DNA of 64,000 nt from Actinomyces marseillensis. GTDB taxonomy: Bacteria > Actinomycetota > Actinomycetes > Actinomycetales > Actinomycetaceae. The notes under the pieces were generated by a model that worked only from the letters and a program-made list of their open reading frames with translations, made no database searches and was not told the DNA's origin. Of this stretch, positions 1 through 10,238 are shown piece after piece (within the stretch, counting starts at the first letter, position 1; every line of letters begins with the position of its first letter). The stretch lies in NCBI RefSeq assembly GCF_900155605.1, contig NZ_LT707420.1:126585-190584 (forward strand), in the 5' to 3' direction. The translations under genes were made by a program, and so were the position numbers.

Positions 1-262
1 TCTTGACGACCATGCCGGGGGTGACAGTCTGAGCACACGAAGGCTGAGGCTTGGGCATGAAACGCAGCTCGCCCGTATTGCGATCGGGCATTCCGACCTC
101 AACCAAGCACTGACGGCATGCGGCGACGGGCTCAAGCAGCGGGTGATCACAGAACCGCGGGATACGGATTCCGGCCTTCTCGGCCGCGCGGATCACCAGG
201 GTGCCTGCGGGAACGTCCAATTCGACGTCGTCGATTGTGACCTTTACTAGGTTCTCGCTCAT
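1..262 (-). CDS. nuoG: NADH-quinone oxidoreductase subunit G, N-terminal part (runs off the left edge)
   Basis: Only the first 87 or so codons are inside the window. They read as the 2Fe-2S ferredoxin-like N-terminus of Nuo[13 protein letters not shown], then [21 protein letters not shown], a cluster-binding Cys set, and a later PSCAQTV Cys. NuoG carries several Fe-S clusters in the peripheral arm of NDH-1. The ATG at 262 overlaps the nuoF stop as ATGA, so translation is probably coupled. The rest of the gene, and presumably nuoH-N, lies to the left. Confidence 0.93.
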   Translation of the reverse strand, partial: MSENLVKVTIDDVELDVPAGTLVIRAAEKAGIRIPRFCDHPLLEPVAACRQCLVEVGMPDRNTGELRFMPKPQPSCAQTVTPGMVVK

Positions 263-1554
263 CGAACTCCTCCCTTGGCAAAGTTGCTCGAGGCCTCGTA
301 GGGGAACAATTCGCGCGCGGGCGTCGTCAGCCCGGCCTCGAATTCTTCGCGGAACTTCTTAATTCCCGACATGATCGGGGTTGCTGCCGCATCGCCCAGG
401 GCGCAGAAGCTTCGGCCAAAAATGTTGTGTGCGATCTCGTCCAACAGATCGATATCGCCTTCCTGGCCCTTTCCAGCCTCAAGGCGGAGCATGATCTGCT
501 TAAGCCAGTAGGTTCCTTCACGACAGGGCGTGCACTTACCACAGGATTCGTGCTGGTAGAACTCAATCCAGCGGGTGATCACGCGAACCACAGAGGTTGT
601 TTCATCGAAGACCTGAAGGGCTCGGGTACCGAGCATTGAACCGGCAGCACCGACGGACTCGTAATCCAAAGGAGTGTCCAGTTCTGCTTCAGTGAAGATC
701 GGGGTCGAGGAACCACCGGGAGTCCAGAACTTCAGCTGGTGTCCTTCGCGAATACCGCCGGCAAGCTCGATGAGCTCGCGCATGGTGATTCCGAAGGGAG
801 CTTCAAATTGGCCCGGGTTCTTCACGTGACCTGAGATCGAGAACAGACCGTGTCCCTTGGACTTTTCCGTTCCCATCGAGGCGTACCACTGCGCGGAGTT
901 TTGGAAAATTCCCGCCACCTGGCTGATCGACTCAACGTTATTAATAACGGTCGGGCGAGCGTACAGACCCGCAACAGCCGGGAAGGGGGGCTTGAGACGC
1001 GGGTGACCGCGGAAGCCTTCCAAAGAATCCAGAAGAGCCGTTTCTTCACCACAGATGTATGCGCCGGCGCCGGCGTGAGCGGTGATGCGCAGATCGCCCA
1101 GAAGCCCGGCTTCAGTGGCTTCCTTCACCGCATTCATCAGGCGGCGGTAGACGTGAACGACTTCGCCGCGCAGGTAGACGAAAGCGTGGTTGCAATTGAT
1201 GGCGCGCGAGGTGATCGCAATACCTTCAATCAGTACGTGAGGGTTCGCCATAATTGTCGGGATGTCCTTACAGGTTCCCGGTTCCGATTCATCGGCGTTG
1301 ACCACCAGGTAACGAGGAAGACCGTCATCGGGCGGAAGGAAGGACCACTTGAGGCCCGTGGGGAATCCAGCGCCACCACGGCCTCGCAAGCCAGAGGCCT
1401 TCACTGTCTCAACGATCTCGGCGGGCTCCATGGTCTTAGCCTTCTTCAGGCCCTCATAGCCGCCTCGGCTCAGGTAAGACTCCAAAGTCCACGAGCGATC
1501 GCTTCCCCATCCGCGGGTCAGAATCGGGGTCAGTGCCACGGTTGCTTCACTCAC
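259..1554 (-). CDS. nuoF: NADH-quinone oxidoreductase subunit F (NADH- and FMN-binding)
   Basis: NuoF binds NADH and FMN and carries the N3 4Fe-4S cluster; it is the electron entry point of NDH-1. Visible are the glycine-rich [16 protein letters not shown], the nucleotide-binding [12 protein letters not shown] and [16 protein letters not shown], and the cluster motif [12 protein letters not shown] followed by a late Cys (SFCALGD). I chose the GTG at 1554 (VSEATVAL, 431 aa) because AAGGAG sits 7 nt upstream; an in-frame ATG at 1587 would add 11 basic residues and overlap nuoE further. The chosen start overlaps the nuoE end by 8 nt, and the stop overlaps nuoG by ATGA. Confidence 0.96.
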   Translation of the reverse strand: MSEATVALTPILTRGWGSDRSWTLESYLSRGGYEGLKKAKTMEPAEIVETVKASGLRGRGGAGFPTGLKWSFLPPDDGLPRYLVVNADESEPGTCKDIPTIMANPHVLIEGIAITSRAINCNHAFVYLRGEVVHVYRRLMNAVKEATEAGLLGDLRITAHAGAGAYICGEETALLDSLEGFRGHPRLKPPFPAVAGLYARPTVINNVESISQVAGIFQNSAQWYASMGTEKSKGHGLFSISGHVKNPGQFEAPFGITMRELIELAGGIREGHQLKFWTPGGSSTPIFTEAELDTPLDYESVGAAGSMLGTRALQVFDETTSVVRVITRWIEFYQHESCGKCTPCREGTYWLKQIMLRLEAGKGQEGDIDLLDEIAHNIFGRSFCALGDAAATPIMSGIKKFREEFEAGLTTPARELFPYEASSNFAKGGVR

Positions 1555-2245
1555 CGTCCGTCTCCTTTCCTTCTTCCGCGGGAACATCAGCCGGAGCGCT
1601 CCAGCCGCGTTCTTCAGCGATCCTCAGTCCCAGTGTCGAGGCCTCGCCTGCGCTGGGTCCTTCGTGTTCGTGTCCGTCAAGGAAGCCGGCAAGAACGTGC
1701 TCGGTTTCCTTGAAGGTCGGTAGCACAGCACTTCCGCGCGTGGGGTGCAGGGGCTTACCGGCCTCGATGTCATCGATGAGGGCACACGCCGACTCAGGGG
1801 TCTGGTTGTCGAAGAATTCCCAGTTCACCATGACGACGGGCGCGTAATCGCAGGCCGCGTTACATTCGAGGCGTTCAAGGGTGATGGTTCCGGCCTCGTT
1901 AGTTTCATCGGTTCCGACGCCGACCTTTTCGCTGACGGCCTCCCAGATTTCATCGCCGCCCATGACAGCGCACAGGGCATTGGTGCACACGCCAACGAGG
2001 TATTCGCCGGTGGGGTGACGCTTGTACTGGGTGTAGAAGGTGGCAACTGCCGAAACTTCCGCACGGGTGATGCCCAGAAGCTCGGCGCACAGTGCGATTC
2101 CGTTGGCGCTCACGTAGCCGTCTTCAGACTGGACCAGGTGAAGCATGGGAAGCAGTGCGGAGCGAGAGTGGCCCTGCGGGTAGCGCGCGATGATTTCGCG
2201 TGCCTCGCCTGCTAGGCGCTCATAGGTTTCCACGGGATAGCTCAT
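1547..2245 (-). CDS. nuoE: NADH-quinone oxidoreductase subunit E (2Fe-2S)
   Basis: A 232-aa thioredoxin-like 2Fe-2S subunit that partners NuoF. The four ligands are visible as VCTNALC and [10 protein letters not shown]. The N-terminal helical part ([18 protein letters not shown]) is typical. The final 60 or so residues, after the fold ends near LPTFKETEH, are acidic and probably disordered, an extension common in actinobacterial NuoE. The ATG overlaps the nuoD stop by ATGA and the 3' end overlaps nuoF. Confidence 0.95.
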   Translation of the reverse strand: MSYPVETYERLAGEAREIIARYPQGHSRSALLPMLHLVQSEDGYVSANGIALCAELLGITRAEVSAVATFYTQYKRHPTGEYLVGVCTNALCAVMGGDEIWEAVSEKVGVGTDETNEAGTITLERLECNAACDYAPVVMVNWEFFDNQTPESACALIDDIEAGKPLHPTRGSAVLPTFKETEHVLAGFLDGHEHEGPSAGEASTLGLRIAEERGWSAPADVPAEEGKETDGE

Positions 2246-3591
2246 CGATCAACGCCTCCCAGAACGGGGTCGATAGTGGCCAGTGAAACAACGACATCGG
2301 CGAGCTGTCCGCCTTCCGTCATCATGGCCAGAGACTGCAGATTTGCGAATGAAGGGTCGCGGAAGTGTGCGCGGAAGGGGCGGGTTCCACCAGCAGAGAC
2401 CAGGTGGACACCCAAGATGCCCTTGGCGTGTTCGACGGTCTGGTAGACCTGACCGGCGGGGACCTTGAAGCCTTCGGTGACCAGCTTGAAGTGGTGAATC
2501 AGGGATTCCATCGAGCTTCCCATGACCTTCGCGATGTGTTCCGCGGAGTTACCCTGGCCGTCCGTTGCGACCGAGAGCTGTGCGGGCCACTTGATGTGCG
2601 GGTCAGAAACCATAACGGGCTGGCCTTCGGTTTCTTCGAGGCGGCGCAGGACCTGCTCGACGATGCGCAGAGACTGGTAGCACTCGTCGAAGCGGACGCG
2701 CACGCGGTTATAGGCATCATTCGAGTCATAGGTCGGGACATCGAATTCGAAGTTCTCGTAACCGCAGTAGGGCTGGTCCTTACGCAAGTCTTGAGGCAGA
2801 CCCGCTGCTCGCAGGGAGGGGCCGGTCAATCCCAGGGCCATCATCGCGGAAAGGGGCATGTAGCCGACGCCAATGAAACGCTGCTTAAAAATGGGGTTAG
2901 CCAAAACCAGATCCTGAAGCTCGCCGATGTCGTGGCGGACCTTGGGGAGCTTCTCGCGGATATAGGGAACCATGCCGCTGGGCAGGTCCTGAGCAATTCC
3001 ACCGGGGCGCACGAATGCGTGATTCATACGAAGACCAGTGATGCGCTCGAAGATTCGCAGGATTTCTTCGCGGCCCCTGAATGCGATGGTCATCATCGTC
3101 GTCGCGCCCAGCTCGTTACCACCGGTGCCGATAGCAACGATGTGCGAGGCAATACGGTTGAGCTCCATGAGGAGAATACGAACCAAGTTCGCACGCTCGG
3201 GAACATCATTCGTAATGCCAAGAAGTTTTTCGACCGCCAAGCAGTAGCCGACTTCCTGGAAGAAGGGAGCGACGTAGTCCATGCGGGTGCACAGTGTCAC
3301 GCCCTGTGTCCAGGTGCGGTATTCCATGGTCTTTTCAATACCCGTGTGCAGGTATCCGGTATCGACTCGAGTTTCACGAACGGTTTCGCCATCCAGCTCG
3401 AGGATCAGGCGAAGAACGCCGTGGGTTGAGGGGTGAACGGGACCCATGTTGAGAACGACGCGCTCGTGGTTGATGCGCTCAATCTCGGCGATGACGTCAT
3501 CCCAGTCGCCGCCTTGAGCCAGGACCTCGGGGACATCTTCAATGTCCAGGCCCGCACTTGATGCTGCCGCATGCAGTGAAGGAGTAGTCAT
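2242..3591 (-). CDS. nuoD: NADH-quinone oxidoreductase subunit D (49 kDa, quinone site)
   Basis: This 449-aa subunit resembles the NiFe-hydrogenase large subunit and builds the quinone-binding cavity with NuoB. Conserved stretches are [16 protein letters not shown] (quinone site His), [30 protein letters not shown] and the C-terminal DPVLGGVDR. It is separate from NuoC, not fused as in enterobacteria. The start ATG overlaps the nuoC stop by one base (TAATG) and its stop overlaps nuoE. Confidence 0.97.
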   Translation of the reverse strand: MTTPSLHAAASSAGLDIEDVPEVLAQGGDWDDVIAEIERINHERVVLNMGPVHPSTHGVLRLILELDGETVRETRVDTGYLHTGIEKTMEYRTWTQGVTLCTRMDYVAPFFQEVGYCLAVEKLLGITNDVPERANLVRILLMELNRIASHIVAIGTGGNELGATTMMTIAFRGREEILRIFERITGLRMNHAFVRPGGIAQDLPSGMVPYIREKLPKVRHDIGELQDLVLANPIFKQRFIGVGYMPLSAMMALGLTGPSLRAAGLPQDLRKDQPYCGYENFEFDVPTYDSNDAYNRVRVRFDECYQSLRIVEQVLRRLEETEGQPVMVSDPHIKWPAQLSVATDGQGNSAEHIAKVMGSSMESLIHHFKLVTEGFKVPAGQVYQTVEHAKGILGVHLVSAGGTRPFRAHFRDPSFANLQSLAMMTEGGQLADVVVSLATIDPVLGGVDR

Positions 3592-4286
3592 TAGTTGTAC
3601 GACCTCCGGGTGTCGGCAGGGGCATTGACTGCGCCCTTGAATTCCACGGGAATACCACCCAAGGGGTAGTCCTTGCGTTGGGGGTGCCCTACCCAGTCAT
3701 CGGGAAGAGCGGTGCGCGTCAGCGAGGGGTGCCCATCGAAGACGATGCCCATCAGGTCCCAAGTCTCACGTTCTTGCCAGTCGTTCGCCGGGTAGATATC
3801 GACGATCGAGGGAATGTGCGGATCCGCGTCCGGGCAGGTGACTTCCAAGCGAATCATGCGATTGTGCGTGATTGACATGAAGGGGTAAATGGCGTGAAGC
3901 TCGCGGCCGCGATCTTCGGGGTAGTTCACGCCGTTGGTTCCCAAGCACATTTCGAAACGCAGATCTTGGTCATCGCGCAGATAGCGCGCAACGCGGCGAA
4001 TGTGCTCGCGCGGAATGAAGATGCTGAGTTCACCGTGTTCGATGACGACCTTTTCGATGACATCGGTGACGACCAATCCATCGGCTTCGATGAGTTCCTC
4101 GAGGACATCAACGATCTGGTCGAAGTAGGAACCGTAGGGACGAGTGGCGGCCGGGGCGCTCACAGCAACGGTTTCGAGCTCAGAAAAGCCCGTGGTATCG
4201 CCCTGGTCGGCAACACCGAACATTCCCTGGCGGCTCTTGATCACCGAGGGTTCTGCTGCGCCAAAACGGCTAATTTCTTCGCTCAT
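3591..4286 (-). CDS. nuoC: NADH-quinone oxidoreductase subunit C (30 kDa)
   Basis: A 231-aa peripheral-arm subunit. The C-terminal half carries the family signature ([20 protein letters not shown], followed by [18 protein letters not shown]). The first 45 residues are a variable extension. The ATG overlaps the nuoB stop by ATGA. No catalytic residues are expected; the subunit is structural. Confidence 0.95.
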   Translation of the reverse strand: MSEEISRFGAAEPSVIKSRQGMFGVADQGDTTGFSELETVAVSAPAATRPYGSYFDQIVDVLEELIEADGLVVTDVIEKVVIEHGELSIFIPREHIRRVARYLRDDQDLRFEMCLGTNGVNYPEDRGRELHAIYPFMSITHNRMIRLEVTCPDADPHIPSIVDIYPANDWQERETWDLMGIVFDGHPSLTRTALPDDWVGHPQRKDYPLGGIPVEFKGAVNAPADTRRSYN

Positions 4287-4837
4287 GCCAGCAATCCCTT
4301 CATGTCGTGAGTGGGGGTTGCCGCAAGCGCTGCAGCCTCAGCCTTGCGTGCGATTTCGCGACGGTGCGCCCCCAGCGGCTCGCTACCGATCTGCTCACGC
4401 AGGGTGAGGATTGCGTGAATCAGCGCCTCGGGACGAGGCGGGCAGCCGGGAAGGTACACATCGACGGGAACAATGTGATCGCATCCCTGGACGACGGCGT
4501 AGTTATTGAACATGCCGCCCGAAGATGCGCAAGCTCCCATGGAGATGACCCACTTCGGGTCAGCCATTGAGTCATAGACACGGCGAATAACCGGGGCCAT
4601 CTTATGGGAGACTCGTCCGGAGACGATCATGAGGTCGGAGTGACGCGGCGAAGCGCGGAAAACTTCCAGGCCGAAACGCGACATGTCGAAACGCGGAGTT
4701 CCGGCTGCCATCATTTCAATTGCGCAGCACGCCAAGCCCATGGTGACCGGCCACTGGCTGTGCTTTCGAGCAAGACCGAGGATTTTCTCCATGCTTGCCA
4801 GGGCAATGCCTGCAGGCAGGCTCTCTTCAATTCCCAT
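4283..4837 (-). CDS. nuoB: NADH-quinone oxidoreductase subunit B (N2 cluster)
   Basis: A 184-aa subunit holding the terminal N2 4Fe-4S cluster that reduces the quinone. The ligands are visible: the adjacent Cys pair in [10 protein letters not shown], one in [13 protein letters not shown], and one in [16 protein letters not shown] ribosome site precedes the ATG by about 6 nt. The gap to nuoA is 15 nt, so it is part of the same transcript. Confidence 0.97.
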   Translation of the reverse strand: MGIEESLPAGIALASMEKILGLARKHSQWPVTMGLACCAIEMMAAGTPRFDMSRFGLEVFRASPRHSDLMIVSGRVSHKMAPVIRRVYDSMADPKWVISMGACASSGGMFNNYAVVQGCDHIVPVDVYLPGCPPRPEALIHAILTLREQIGSEPLGAHRREIARKAEAAALAATPTHDMKGLLA

Positions 4838-4852
4838 TGTTTTCCTCTTACC

Positions 4853-5212
4853 TCAGTAATCCAGTCCGCCGCGGCGCCATTCGTAGATATAGGGGACGGT
4901 GATCACCGCGATGAAGGTCAGCATGGCGACCAATCCGAAGAGTCCCAGCTGGTTGAAGCTGACGGCCCACGGGTACATGAACACCACTTCGATGTCGAAG
5001 ACAATAAATGTCATAGCGACCAGGTAGTAGCGAACGGGGAAACGTCCGCGTTCCAGGTGCTGTTCGGTGGGGTCGATACCGCATTCGTAGTTGTCGGCCT
5101 TCGTCCGGTTCTTTCGCGTTGGCCCCAGAATTGCGGATGCGCCCAGCCCGCCAAGTGCAAGGACCATGGCGGCTGCGGCCATGATCAGCAGCGGAACATA
5201 GGGATTGGTCAT
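4853..5212 (-). CDS. nuoA: NADH-quinone oxidoreductase subunit A
   Basis: A 119-aa membrane subunit with three hydrophobic segments (near residues 5-28, 63-83 and 90-110) and the conserved YECGIDP loop that lines the quinone channel. The ATG at 5212 (MTNPYVPLL) is preferred over an upstream GTG at 5224, because the GGGAGGA inside that extension is the likely ribosome site. It is the first nuo gene; the reductase gene upstream ends 35 nt away and is probably co-transcribed. Confidence 0.93.
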   Translation of the reverse strand: MTNPYVPLLIMAAAAMVLALGGLGASAILGPTRKNRTKADNYECGIDPTEQHLERGRFPVRYYLVAMTFIVFDIEVVFMYPWAVSFNQLGLFGLVAMLTFIAVITVPYIYEWRRGGLDY

Positions 5213-5246
5213 CGTTCCTCCCACATCGGGTGTACCTTCGTGGCCA

Positions 5247-6524
5247 TCATGCTGATGGCACCATCTTGGATAGGGTCGTAATCAGTCGGTCATCGAAATC
5301 GCCGCCTTGGCGTTCGAATCCATCCGACAGAAGCTTGTGAACCAAGGTCATCAGGCGCGGGATGGGCAGACCGTAGGTCGTGCACAGACGCATGATCTTG
5401 GGGTTTTCAATGAGTCGAACAAAGACGCGCCCAAGCTGGTAGTAGCCGCCGTACTCGTTGCGAACTCGCTGCGGGTAGGCACTCATCGCGCGGTCTACTC
5501 CCGCCCGATGAGTACGCGAAAGAGCCTGAGCCATCGCTTCGGCAGCGTAGCGCCCCGCCTTCATCGCAGGTGCGATTCCTTCACCGTTAAAGGGAGAAAC
5601 CATTCCACCGGCATCCCCGACAAGAAGGAATCCGTTGGTGTAGTGAGGCTTGCGGTTCAAGCTCATGGGAAGCGCTGCACTACGGAGCTGCCCGATCTGG
5701 TTTTCGGGGGTGAATCCCCATTCCTCGGGGAGGTTGGCAACCCACTGCTCAAAAACCTGGCGATAGGGCAGGCTTGTTGCACTGGCCGTTGAAGATACCG
5801 ACCCCAGTCCAACGTTGACGATTCCGTCCCCCATGGGGAAAATCCACCCGTATCCGGGCAGAAGATCGGAGTGTCCGGGTTCTCCGGCCCACAGTTCCAG
5901 GTGGGATTCCATCCACTCTTCATTTCCACGAGGGCTACGGAAGTAGGTGCGCGCGGCAACTCCCATGGGGCGCTTGGGGTTCTTTTCAATTCCGAGGCGG
6001 GTGGCGACCTTTGCAGACACTCCCCCGGCGTCGACGACCAGCTTGGCGCGGATGGTCACATCCTGGGTGTTTGCGCCACGGCCTCGGCGCGCGCGGACGC
6101 CGCACACCCGGTGGGCAGAATCTTGGATCACCTCGGTGACGGTCAGTTCTTCTTCGAGGCGAGCTCCCGCACTCTGTGCACGCTGAACCAGCGCGTGGTC
6201 AAGGTCCATGCGCGCGCGCGTCATTCCGTATCCGGGAAGCGAGGCCTGATCGGGCCACTCCATGTGGATTGTGTGGCCGCCTCCAATGACCGTCAGACCG
6301 CGGTTTCGCGTCCAACCAGAAGTATCAACACCCATGAGGATGAGTTCTTGAACGGCAGCGGGAGTCAGGCCATCACCGCAGATCTTGTCACGCGGGAAAC
6401 GCGCCTTGTCGACAAGGAGGACATCAATTCCAAGGGTCGCCAGATGGTAAGCGGTCGATGCACCGCCGGGGCCGGCGCCGACTACGACGACGTCGGCACT
6501 CATGTCCTGGGCCTGCTGGCTCAC
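5247..6524 (-). CDS. FAD-dependent geranylgeranyl reductase family protein (possible menaquinone reductase MenJ)
   Basis: The protein of about 425 aa opens with a dinucleotide fold (VVVVGAGPGGASTAYHLA), has the family motif DKICGDGLTPAAV near residue 50, and a late FAD motif LLVGDAGGMVSPFNGEGI. Members reduce isoprenoid double bonds; the mycobacterial relative MenJ saturates one unit of the menaquinone tail. Its place directly before nuoA, in a window full of men genes, supports a quinone role, but geranylgeranyl lipids are possible. AGGAGG lies 4 nt before the GTG at 6524; an ATG at 6545 would add seven residues. Confidence 0.85.
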   Translation of the reverse strand: MSQQAQDMSADVVVVGAGPGGASTAYHLATLGIDVLLVDKARFPRDKICGDGLTPAAVQELILMGVDTSGWTRNRGLTVIGGGHTIHMEWPDQASLPGYGMTRARMDLDHALVQRAQSAGARLEEELTVTEVIQDSAHRVCGVRARRGRGANTQDVTIRAKLVVDAGGVSAKVATRLGIEKNPKRPMGVAARTYFRSPRGNEEWMESHLELWAGEPGHSDLLPGYGWIFPMGDGIVNVGLGSVSSTASATSLPYRQVFEQWVANLPEEWGFTPENQIGQLRSAALPMSLNRKPHYTNGFLLVGDAGGMVSPFNGEGIAPAMKAGRYAAEAMAQALSRTHRAGVDRAMSAYPQRVRNEYGGYYQLGRVFVRLIENPKIMRLCTTYGLPIPRLMTLVHKLLSDGFERQGGDFDDRLITTLSKMVPSA

Positions 6525-6826
6525 CACTCCTCCTGAACGCTCCATAAAGCACCTGAATGTAATCAGGGTCCATTAGACGACGATAGTCACAGCGTCCACA
6601 AAGGGCTGAAGAACGCCAAAAAGTCCGTGAGCACAACACTTTGGGGCCGTGAGCGAGCGCACACCCTTATTTAATTTACGCACATGCACGTTGCGTTAAT
6701 GATCCGAAGAGATAGATCGGGAGAAAACTGCACTTTCTCGCAGCTCTTGAGAGCACGTCCAGTTGCGACTCAGGAGTCTCCAATCACCTGCTCTCCGCCG
6801 CAGATTCCCCCAGTTCTTTTCCAGCC
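6525..6826. promoter_or_regulatory. Non-coding gap, probable promoter region of the nuo operon
   Basis: No convincing gene is seen in these 300 nt. As leader of the minus-strand reductase-nuo transcript it should hold the promoter. A weak candidate on the minus strand is a TCTAAT -10 (near 6570-6575) with a poor -35 about 17 nt further up. The AT-rich stretch at 6667-6680 is another possible control site. These are guesses from base composition. Confidence 0.35.
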
Positions 6827-6850
6827 AAAAACCGCAGATCACGCGGTCTT
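6827..6850 (-). terminator. Rho-independent terminator of the Gfo/Idh/MocA gene
   Basis: On the minus strand, immediately after the stop codon, ACCGC and GCGGT pair across a 7-nt loop, extended by A-T and one G-T pair, and run into five T residues. Position and T tract fit an intrinsic terminator. Confidence 0.65.
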
Positions 6851-8034
6851 CACCGGTGGCCTCGCTCTTGATTGCCCTCAAAATAGGCAGCAATGTGCGG
6901 GGCCACCCGTGGTACATCGAAGGGAATATTGCCCTCGCGTAGCGACTTCGTTGCAAGGACCCCTGCAGCAACGGCCTCACGCGCGCCCAAAGGTGTCGTA
7001 TCTGTTTGATCTCCGTGAGCAACAAAACGCAAGAATTCGTCCATTGTTGCAACGTCAGCATCATCGTGACCACGAGCATCACCTCGGATCGGAATTTCAA
7101 TGTCGCCTTGAGGTTCCCAGCGACTCCGGTGCTTCCACACCCGCACCACTCCTCCGTCACCGTCGCCGAAGTTCTCTGCGCGTCCTCGGGTTCCAATGAC
7201 GGTGTAGTTTCTCCAGTAATCCGGAGTGAAGTGGCACTGCTCGTAGGAAATCATGGTTCCTGAGACCTGTCTCATCATGAACATCGAGAGGTCTTCAACG
7301 TCAATGACGGGGTTGAGTCCCGTGAGGGATTCCGGCGGCCAGTTTTCATAGGAAAACCAGTCACTCATGACGCGATCGCGGCGCTGGCCACTGCGATCTG
7401 TGAGTTTTCCGTAGACCATGAGGTCCCCCATTCCGACGACCCGCTCGGGGACAGAATCGGAGAGCCAATTCATGACATCGATGTCATGGGCAGCTTTCTG
7501 GAGCAGCAGCCCTGTCGTACGGCTACGATCAGCGTGCCAATCCTTGAAGTAGTAGTCGCCGCCGTTTCCCACGAAGTGCCGGCACCAGATTGCACGGACC
7601 TCGCCGATCAACCCATCGCGAATAACTTGGCGCAGGATTCGGACAACGGCCATGTGGCGCATATTGTGTCCAACATAGAGCGGAGTCCTGGTTCGAAACG
7701 CGGTCTCAAGCACGCGATCGGCACCCTCAATGGTGATGGCGATGGGCTTTTCTAAGTAGACTCCAACCCCGGCTTCGAGCAGTTGGCATGTGATGTCTTC
7801 GTGCGTGTCATCGGGGCTGGTGACAATTGCCGCATCGATTCCCAAGCGAAGAAGCTCTTCCAGACTCTCTACCCACGGATGATCGCCAAGAATCTCACGA
7901 GCGCGCTCGCGCATTGCGGGGTTGGGATCACAACCGCCGACGAACTCAGCAGGCACTGTGGAATCCTGACAGTTCTTGGCGATGGTGCATCGCGCTCCCA
8001 ATCCGATGATTCCGATGCGCAGTGGTGTGGACAT
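6850..8034 (-). CDS. Gfo/Idh/MocA family NAD(P)-dependent oxidoreductase
   Basis: A protein of about 394 aa with an N-terminal Rossmann fold (LRIGIIGLGARCTIAKNC), the nucleotide-side motif YLEKPIAIT near residue 95, and a C-terminal alpha/beta domain with KAAHDIDVMNWL where the catalytic Lys/His are usually found. Such enzymes oxidise or epimerise sugars, inositols or sugar acids; the substrate cannot be told. The ATG at 8034 follows GGAG by 6 nt; a GTG at 8049 would add five residues. It stands alone between menG and the reductase-nuo operon, with its own terminator. Confidence 0.85.
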   Translation of the reverse strand: MSTPLRIGIIGLGARCTIAKNCQDSTVPAEFVGGCDPNPAMRERAREILGDHPWVESLEELLRLGIDAAIVTSPDDTHEDITCQLLEAGVGVYLEKPIAITIEGADRVLETAFRTRTPLYVGHNMRHMAVVRILRQVIRDGLIGEVRAIWCRHFVGNGGDYYFKDWHADRSRTTGLLLQKAAHDIDVMNWLSDSVPERVVGMGDLMVYGKLTDRSGQRRDRVMSDWFSYENWPPESLTGLNPVIDVEDLSMFMMRQVSGTMISYEQCHFTPDYWRNYTVIGTRGRAENFGDGDGGVVRVWKHRSRWEPQGDIEIPIRGDARGHDDADVATMDEFLRFVAHGDQTDTTPLGAREAVAAGVLATKSLREGNIPFDVPRVAPHIAAYFEGNQERGHR

Positions 8035-8157
8035 GAAGGCTCCATTCACACAGTCTTCTTCGACTCCCCCATTATGCGCTCCGCGTGAGGGCCCATAAAA
8101 GGATCCGGCCGCCTGCAGTCCACACTCTGCAAACGACCGGAAGTCTTCCGCGCCCCT

Positions 8158-8874
8158 CTAGGCCTTGGTGGCTCGATGAAGCGCAACAATGCCACCTGTG
8201 AGGTAGCGGTAGTGCACATCGCTCCACCCGGCCTCGGCAATCAAGGCTGCAACTTCGGGTGCACCCGGCCAGTCAAGGATCGACTCAGCCAAGTAGTCGT
8301 AGGCAACATCGTCTGAGGACGCAAGGCGCGCAACCAGCGGCATCACATACTGGAGGTGCAGCGAGTAGCCCGCGCGTAGGAGCGCCGATGTTGGCGTTGA
8401 AAACTCGCAGACAAGCAAACGCCCACCCGGACGCGTCACGCGAGACATTTCTTCCAAGGCGCGCTTCGGATCGGGTACATTTCGCAGCCCGTAGGAAATT
8501 GTGACCGCGTCAAAAGTATTGTCCTCGAAGGGAAGATTCATGGCATCGCCCTGAACAAAATCAACCTCGGGGTGGCGAGCGCGTCCCACTTCAATCATTC
8601 CGGCCGAGAGATCGCATGCCACAACGCGAGCACCACTGCGCGCGATCGCCACCGATGACGCACCGGTCCCAGCGGCAAGGTCCAAAATGTAGTCGGAGGG
8701 CTTGGGTTTGAGTGCCGCGGTCAGCGCCTTCATCCACACAAAATTCATCCCGCCACTGAGCAGAGCGTTCATCACGTCGTAGCGCTGGGAGACGTCGTCG
8801 AACATCGCAGCTACTTCGTCTTGAGACTTTCCAAGATCGGCGCGGCGCGGCTGAGAGGAAGTGTGTGCACTCAT
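8158..8874 (-). CDS. menG: Demethylmenaquinone methyltransferase
   Basis: A 238-aa class I SAM methyltransferase of the UbiE/MenG family, catalysing the last step of menaquinone synthesis. It shows the family N-terminus FDDVSQRYDVMNALLSGG, SAM motif I (ILDLAAGTGASSVAIA), and the family blocks AVTISYGLRNVPD and RVTRPGGRLLVCEFSTP. It is divergent from menF with only 76 nt between, so the two promoters probably overlap. An ubiquinone role is unlikely in an actinobacterium with a full men set. Confidence 0.95.
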   Translation of the reverse strand: MSAHTSSQPRRADLGKSQDEVAAMFDDVSQRYDVMNALLSGGMNFVWMKALTAALKPKPSDYILDLAAGTGASSVAIARSGARVVACDLSAGMIEVGRARHPEVDFVQGDAMNLPFEDNTFDAVTISYGLRNVPDPKRALEEMSRVTRPGGRLLVCEFSTPTSALLRAGYSLHLQYVMPLVARLASSDDVAYDYLAESILDWPGAPEVAALIAEAGWSDVHYRYLTGGIVALHRATKA

Positions 8875-8938
8875 GTATCTATTTTCCCATTTGTGCGTGT
8901 TTTAGGCACACTCAATCGCTCATCGACGCCCAGGGAAT

Positions 8939-8951
8939 TAGCATTGACTCA
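8939..8951 (+). promoter_or_regulatory. Candidate -10 box placing menF transcription at its ATG (leaderless)
   Basis: TAGCAT ends 6 nt before the menF ATG and no Shine-Dalgarno sequence is visible upstream; an in-frame TGA two codons before blocks an earlier start. The geometry fits a leaderless mRNA. No good -35 hexamer was seen, so this is a suggestion. Confidence 0.4.
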
Positions 8952-10237
8952 TGCCCTCTCGACATTTCTCGACGATCCCGACGCTGTATTGCTGGGTTGA
9001 TCTTCTTGACCCTTCCAGCGAGTATGGGCGCACGTCGATCTTCTCTTTGCTTCCCTCTTCCGGAGTATGCGCGTGGATCCGCGACGAGGCCATGGTCGGT
9101 TGGGGGAAAGCCTGGAGCTGGAAGCGGGGGAAGGATCGCCCTCCTCTGGTTGAGGCCGGGGAAAATGCTGCGATCACCGAGGCCGCTCGCGTGTGGGATC
9201 TCCTGCGGGAAAAAGCCCAAGTTCATTGGGGTGAGGGGGCGCGCGTTGCTTGGGGAAAAAGCCTCCCTACTCTTCCCTTTGCCTTTGTATCCTGTGCATT
9301 TGAAGACGATGGTGAGCGTACCCTCATCGTTCCGGAATTGACAGTCATCACCTCCGGTTCGCAGCGCTTTGTCATCGCCGCCTCGACTGACTCTCACGTG
9401 AAACCCGAATTTGCGCCGCCGATACGCCAGCACACGCTTCCTTCACATGTCGAGCAGTGCCCCGGCGCGATGAGCGAGGACCAGTGGCGCGGGGCTGTTG
9501 ACGAGGTGATCGATGCGCTGCGTAATGAAGAGGCCGCAAAAGTTGTGATGGCGCGCGACCTTACAATCAGCAGCGACGGCGAAATTAACGAGGCTGCCCT
9601 CGTTGAGAGTCTTCATGAGCGCTACCCGCAAACCTGGACTTTTTCCGTTGACGGATTGATCGGCGCAACCCCGGAAATGTTGGTTTCCTTGAAAGACGGG
9701 CACCTCCACTCGCGGGTCCTAGCAGGAAGCTGCCGTCCCGAAGATGCGGAAAAGCTCCCGCTATCTTTGAAAGATCGCTCCGAACATCTTTTCGCCCTTG
9801 AATCGGTTGTCGCAGCTCTTCTGCCCATTGCCCAGGACGTACGCGCACCCGCACGTCCCGAGGTCCTCGTGCTCCCCAATATCGCTCACTTGTGTTCCGA
9901 TGTTGACGCATCTTTTCCCGAAGGCTCTGTTCTCGATGCTGTCGCACAGTTGCATCCAACGGCTGCGGTATGCGGCACCCCCCTTGATGATGCTCTCGAT
10001 CTCATTCACGCTCACGAGCGCATCGAACGAGGCCGTTACTCGGGGCCTGTGGGCTGGATTGACGGCGCCGGTAATGGCGAGTTTGGGATTGCTCTTCGTT
10101 GCGGTCAACTTGAAGATCACGGCCGCACCTTGCGAGTCTTCGCCGGCTGCGGAATCATGCCAGATTCCCTTTCGAGCAGCGAATTTGAAGAGACTCAGAC
10201 CAAGATGCGGCCGATTCTTGAGGTTTTAGGCGTCTAG
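8951..10237 (+). CDS. menF: Isochorismate synthase
   Basis: A 428-aa chorismate-utilising enzyme converting chorismate to isochorismate, the first committed step to menaquinone. Conserved parts are EEAAKVVMARDLTI, FSVDGLIGATPEMLVS, SRVLAGSCRP, the HPTAAVCGTP motif and the C-terminal ERGRYSGPVGWIDGAGNGEF and FAGCGIMPDSL with its Mg-binding acids. An entC-like siderophore role is possible in principle, but menG and menD-menC next door and the absence of siderophore genes favour MenF. It converges on the protease gene with one base between the stops. Confidence 0.93.
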   Translation: MPSRHFSTIPTLYCWVDLLDPSSEYGRTSIFSLLPSSGVCAWIRDEAMVGWGKAWSWKRGKDRPPLVEAGENAAITEAARVWDLLREKAQVHWGEGARVAWGKSLPTLPFAFVSCAFEDDGERTLIVPELTVITSGSQRFVIAASTDSHVKPEFAPPIRQHTLPSHVEQCPGAMSEDQWRGAVDEVIDALRNEEAAKVVMARDLTISSDGEINEAALVESLHERYPQTWTFSVDGLIGATPEMLVSLKDGHLHSRVLAGSCRPEDAEKLPLSLKDRSEHLFALESVVAALLPIAQDVRAPARPEVLVLPNIAHLCSDVDASFPEGSVLDAVAQLHPTAAVCGTPLDDALDLIHAHERIERGRYSGPVGWIDGAGNGEFGIALRCGQLEDHGRTLRVFAGCGIMPDSLSSSEFEETQTKMRPILEVLGV

Positions 10238-10238
10238 C

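Noticed and set aside
850..1713. A 287-codon open frame opposite nuoF
   Set aside because: Its translation has no family likeness and it runs across the nuoF-nuoE junction.
2365..3429. A 354-codon open frame opposite nuoD
   Set aside because: Same reason: shadow of a certain gene, with no domain sense.
7472..7487. Perfect 16-bp palindrome ATGACATCGATGTCAT
   Set aside because: It lies deep inside the Gfo/Idh/MocA coding sequence (Asp-Ile-Asp-Val-Met region) and is explained by codons.
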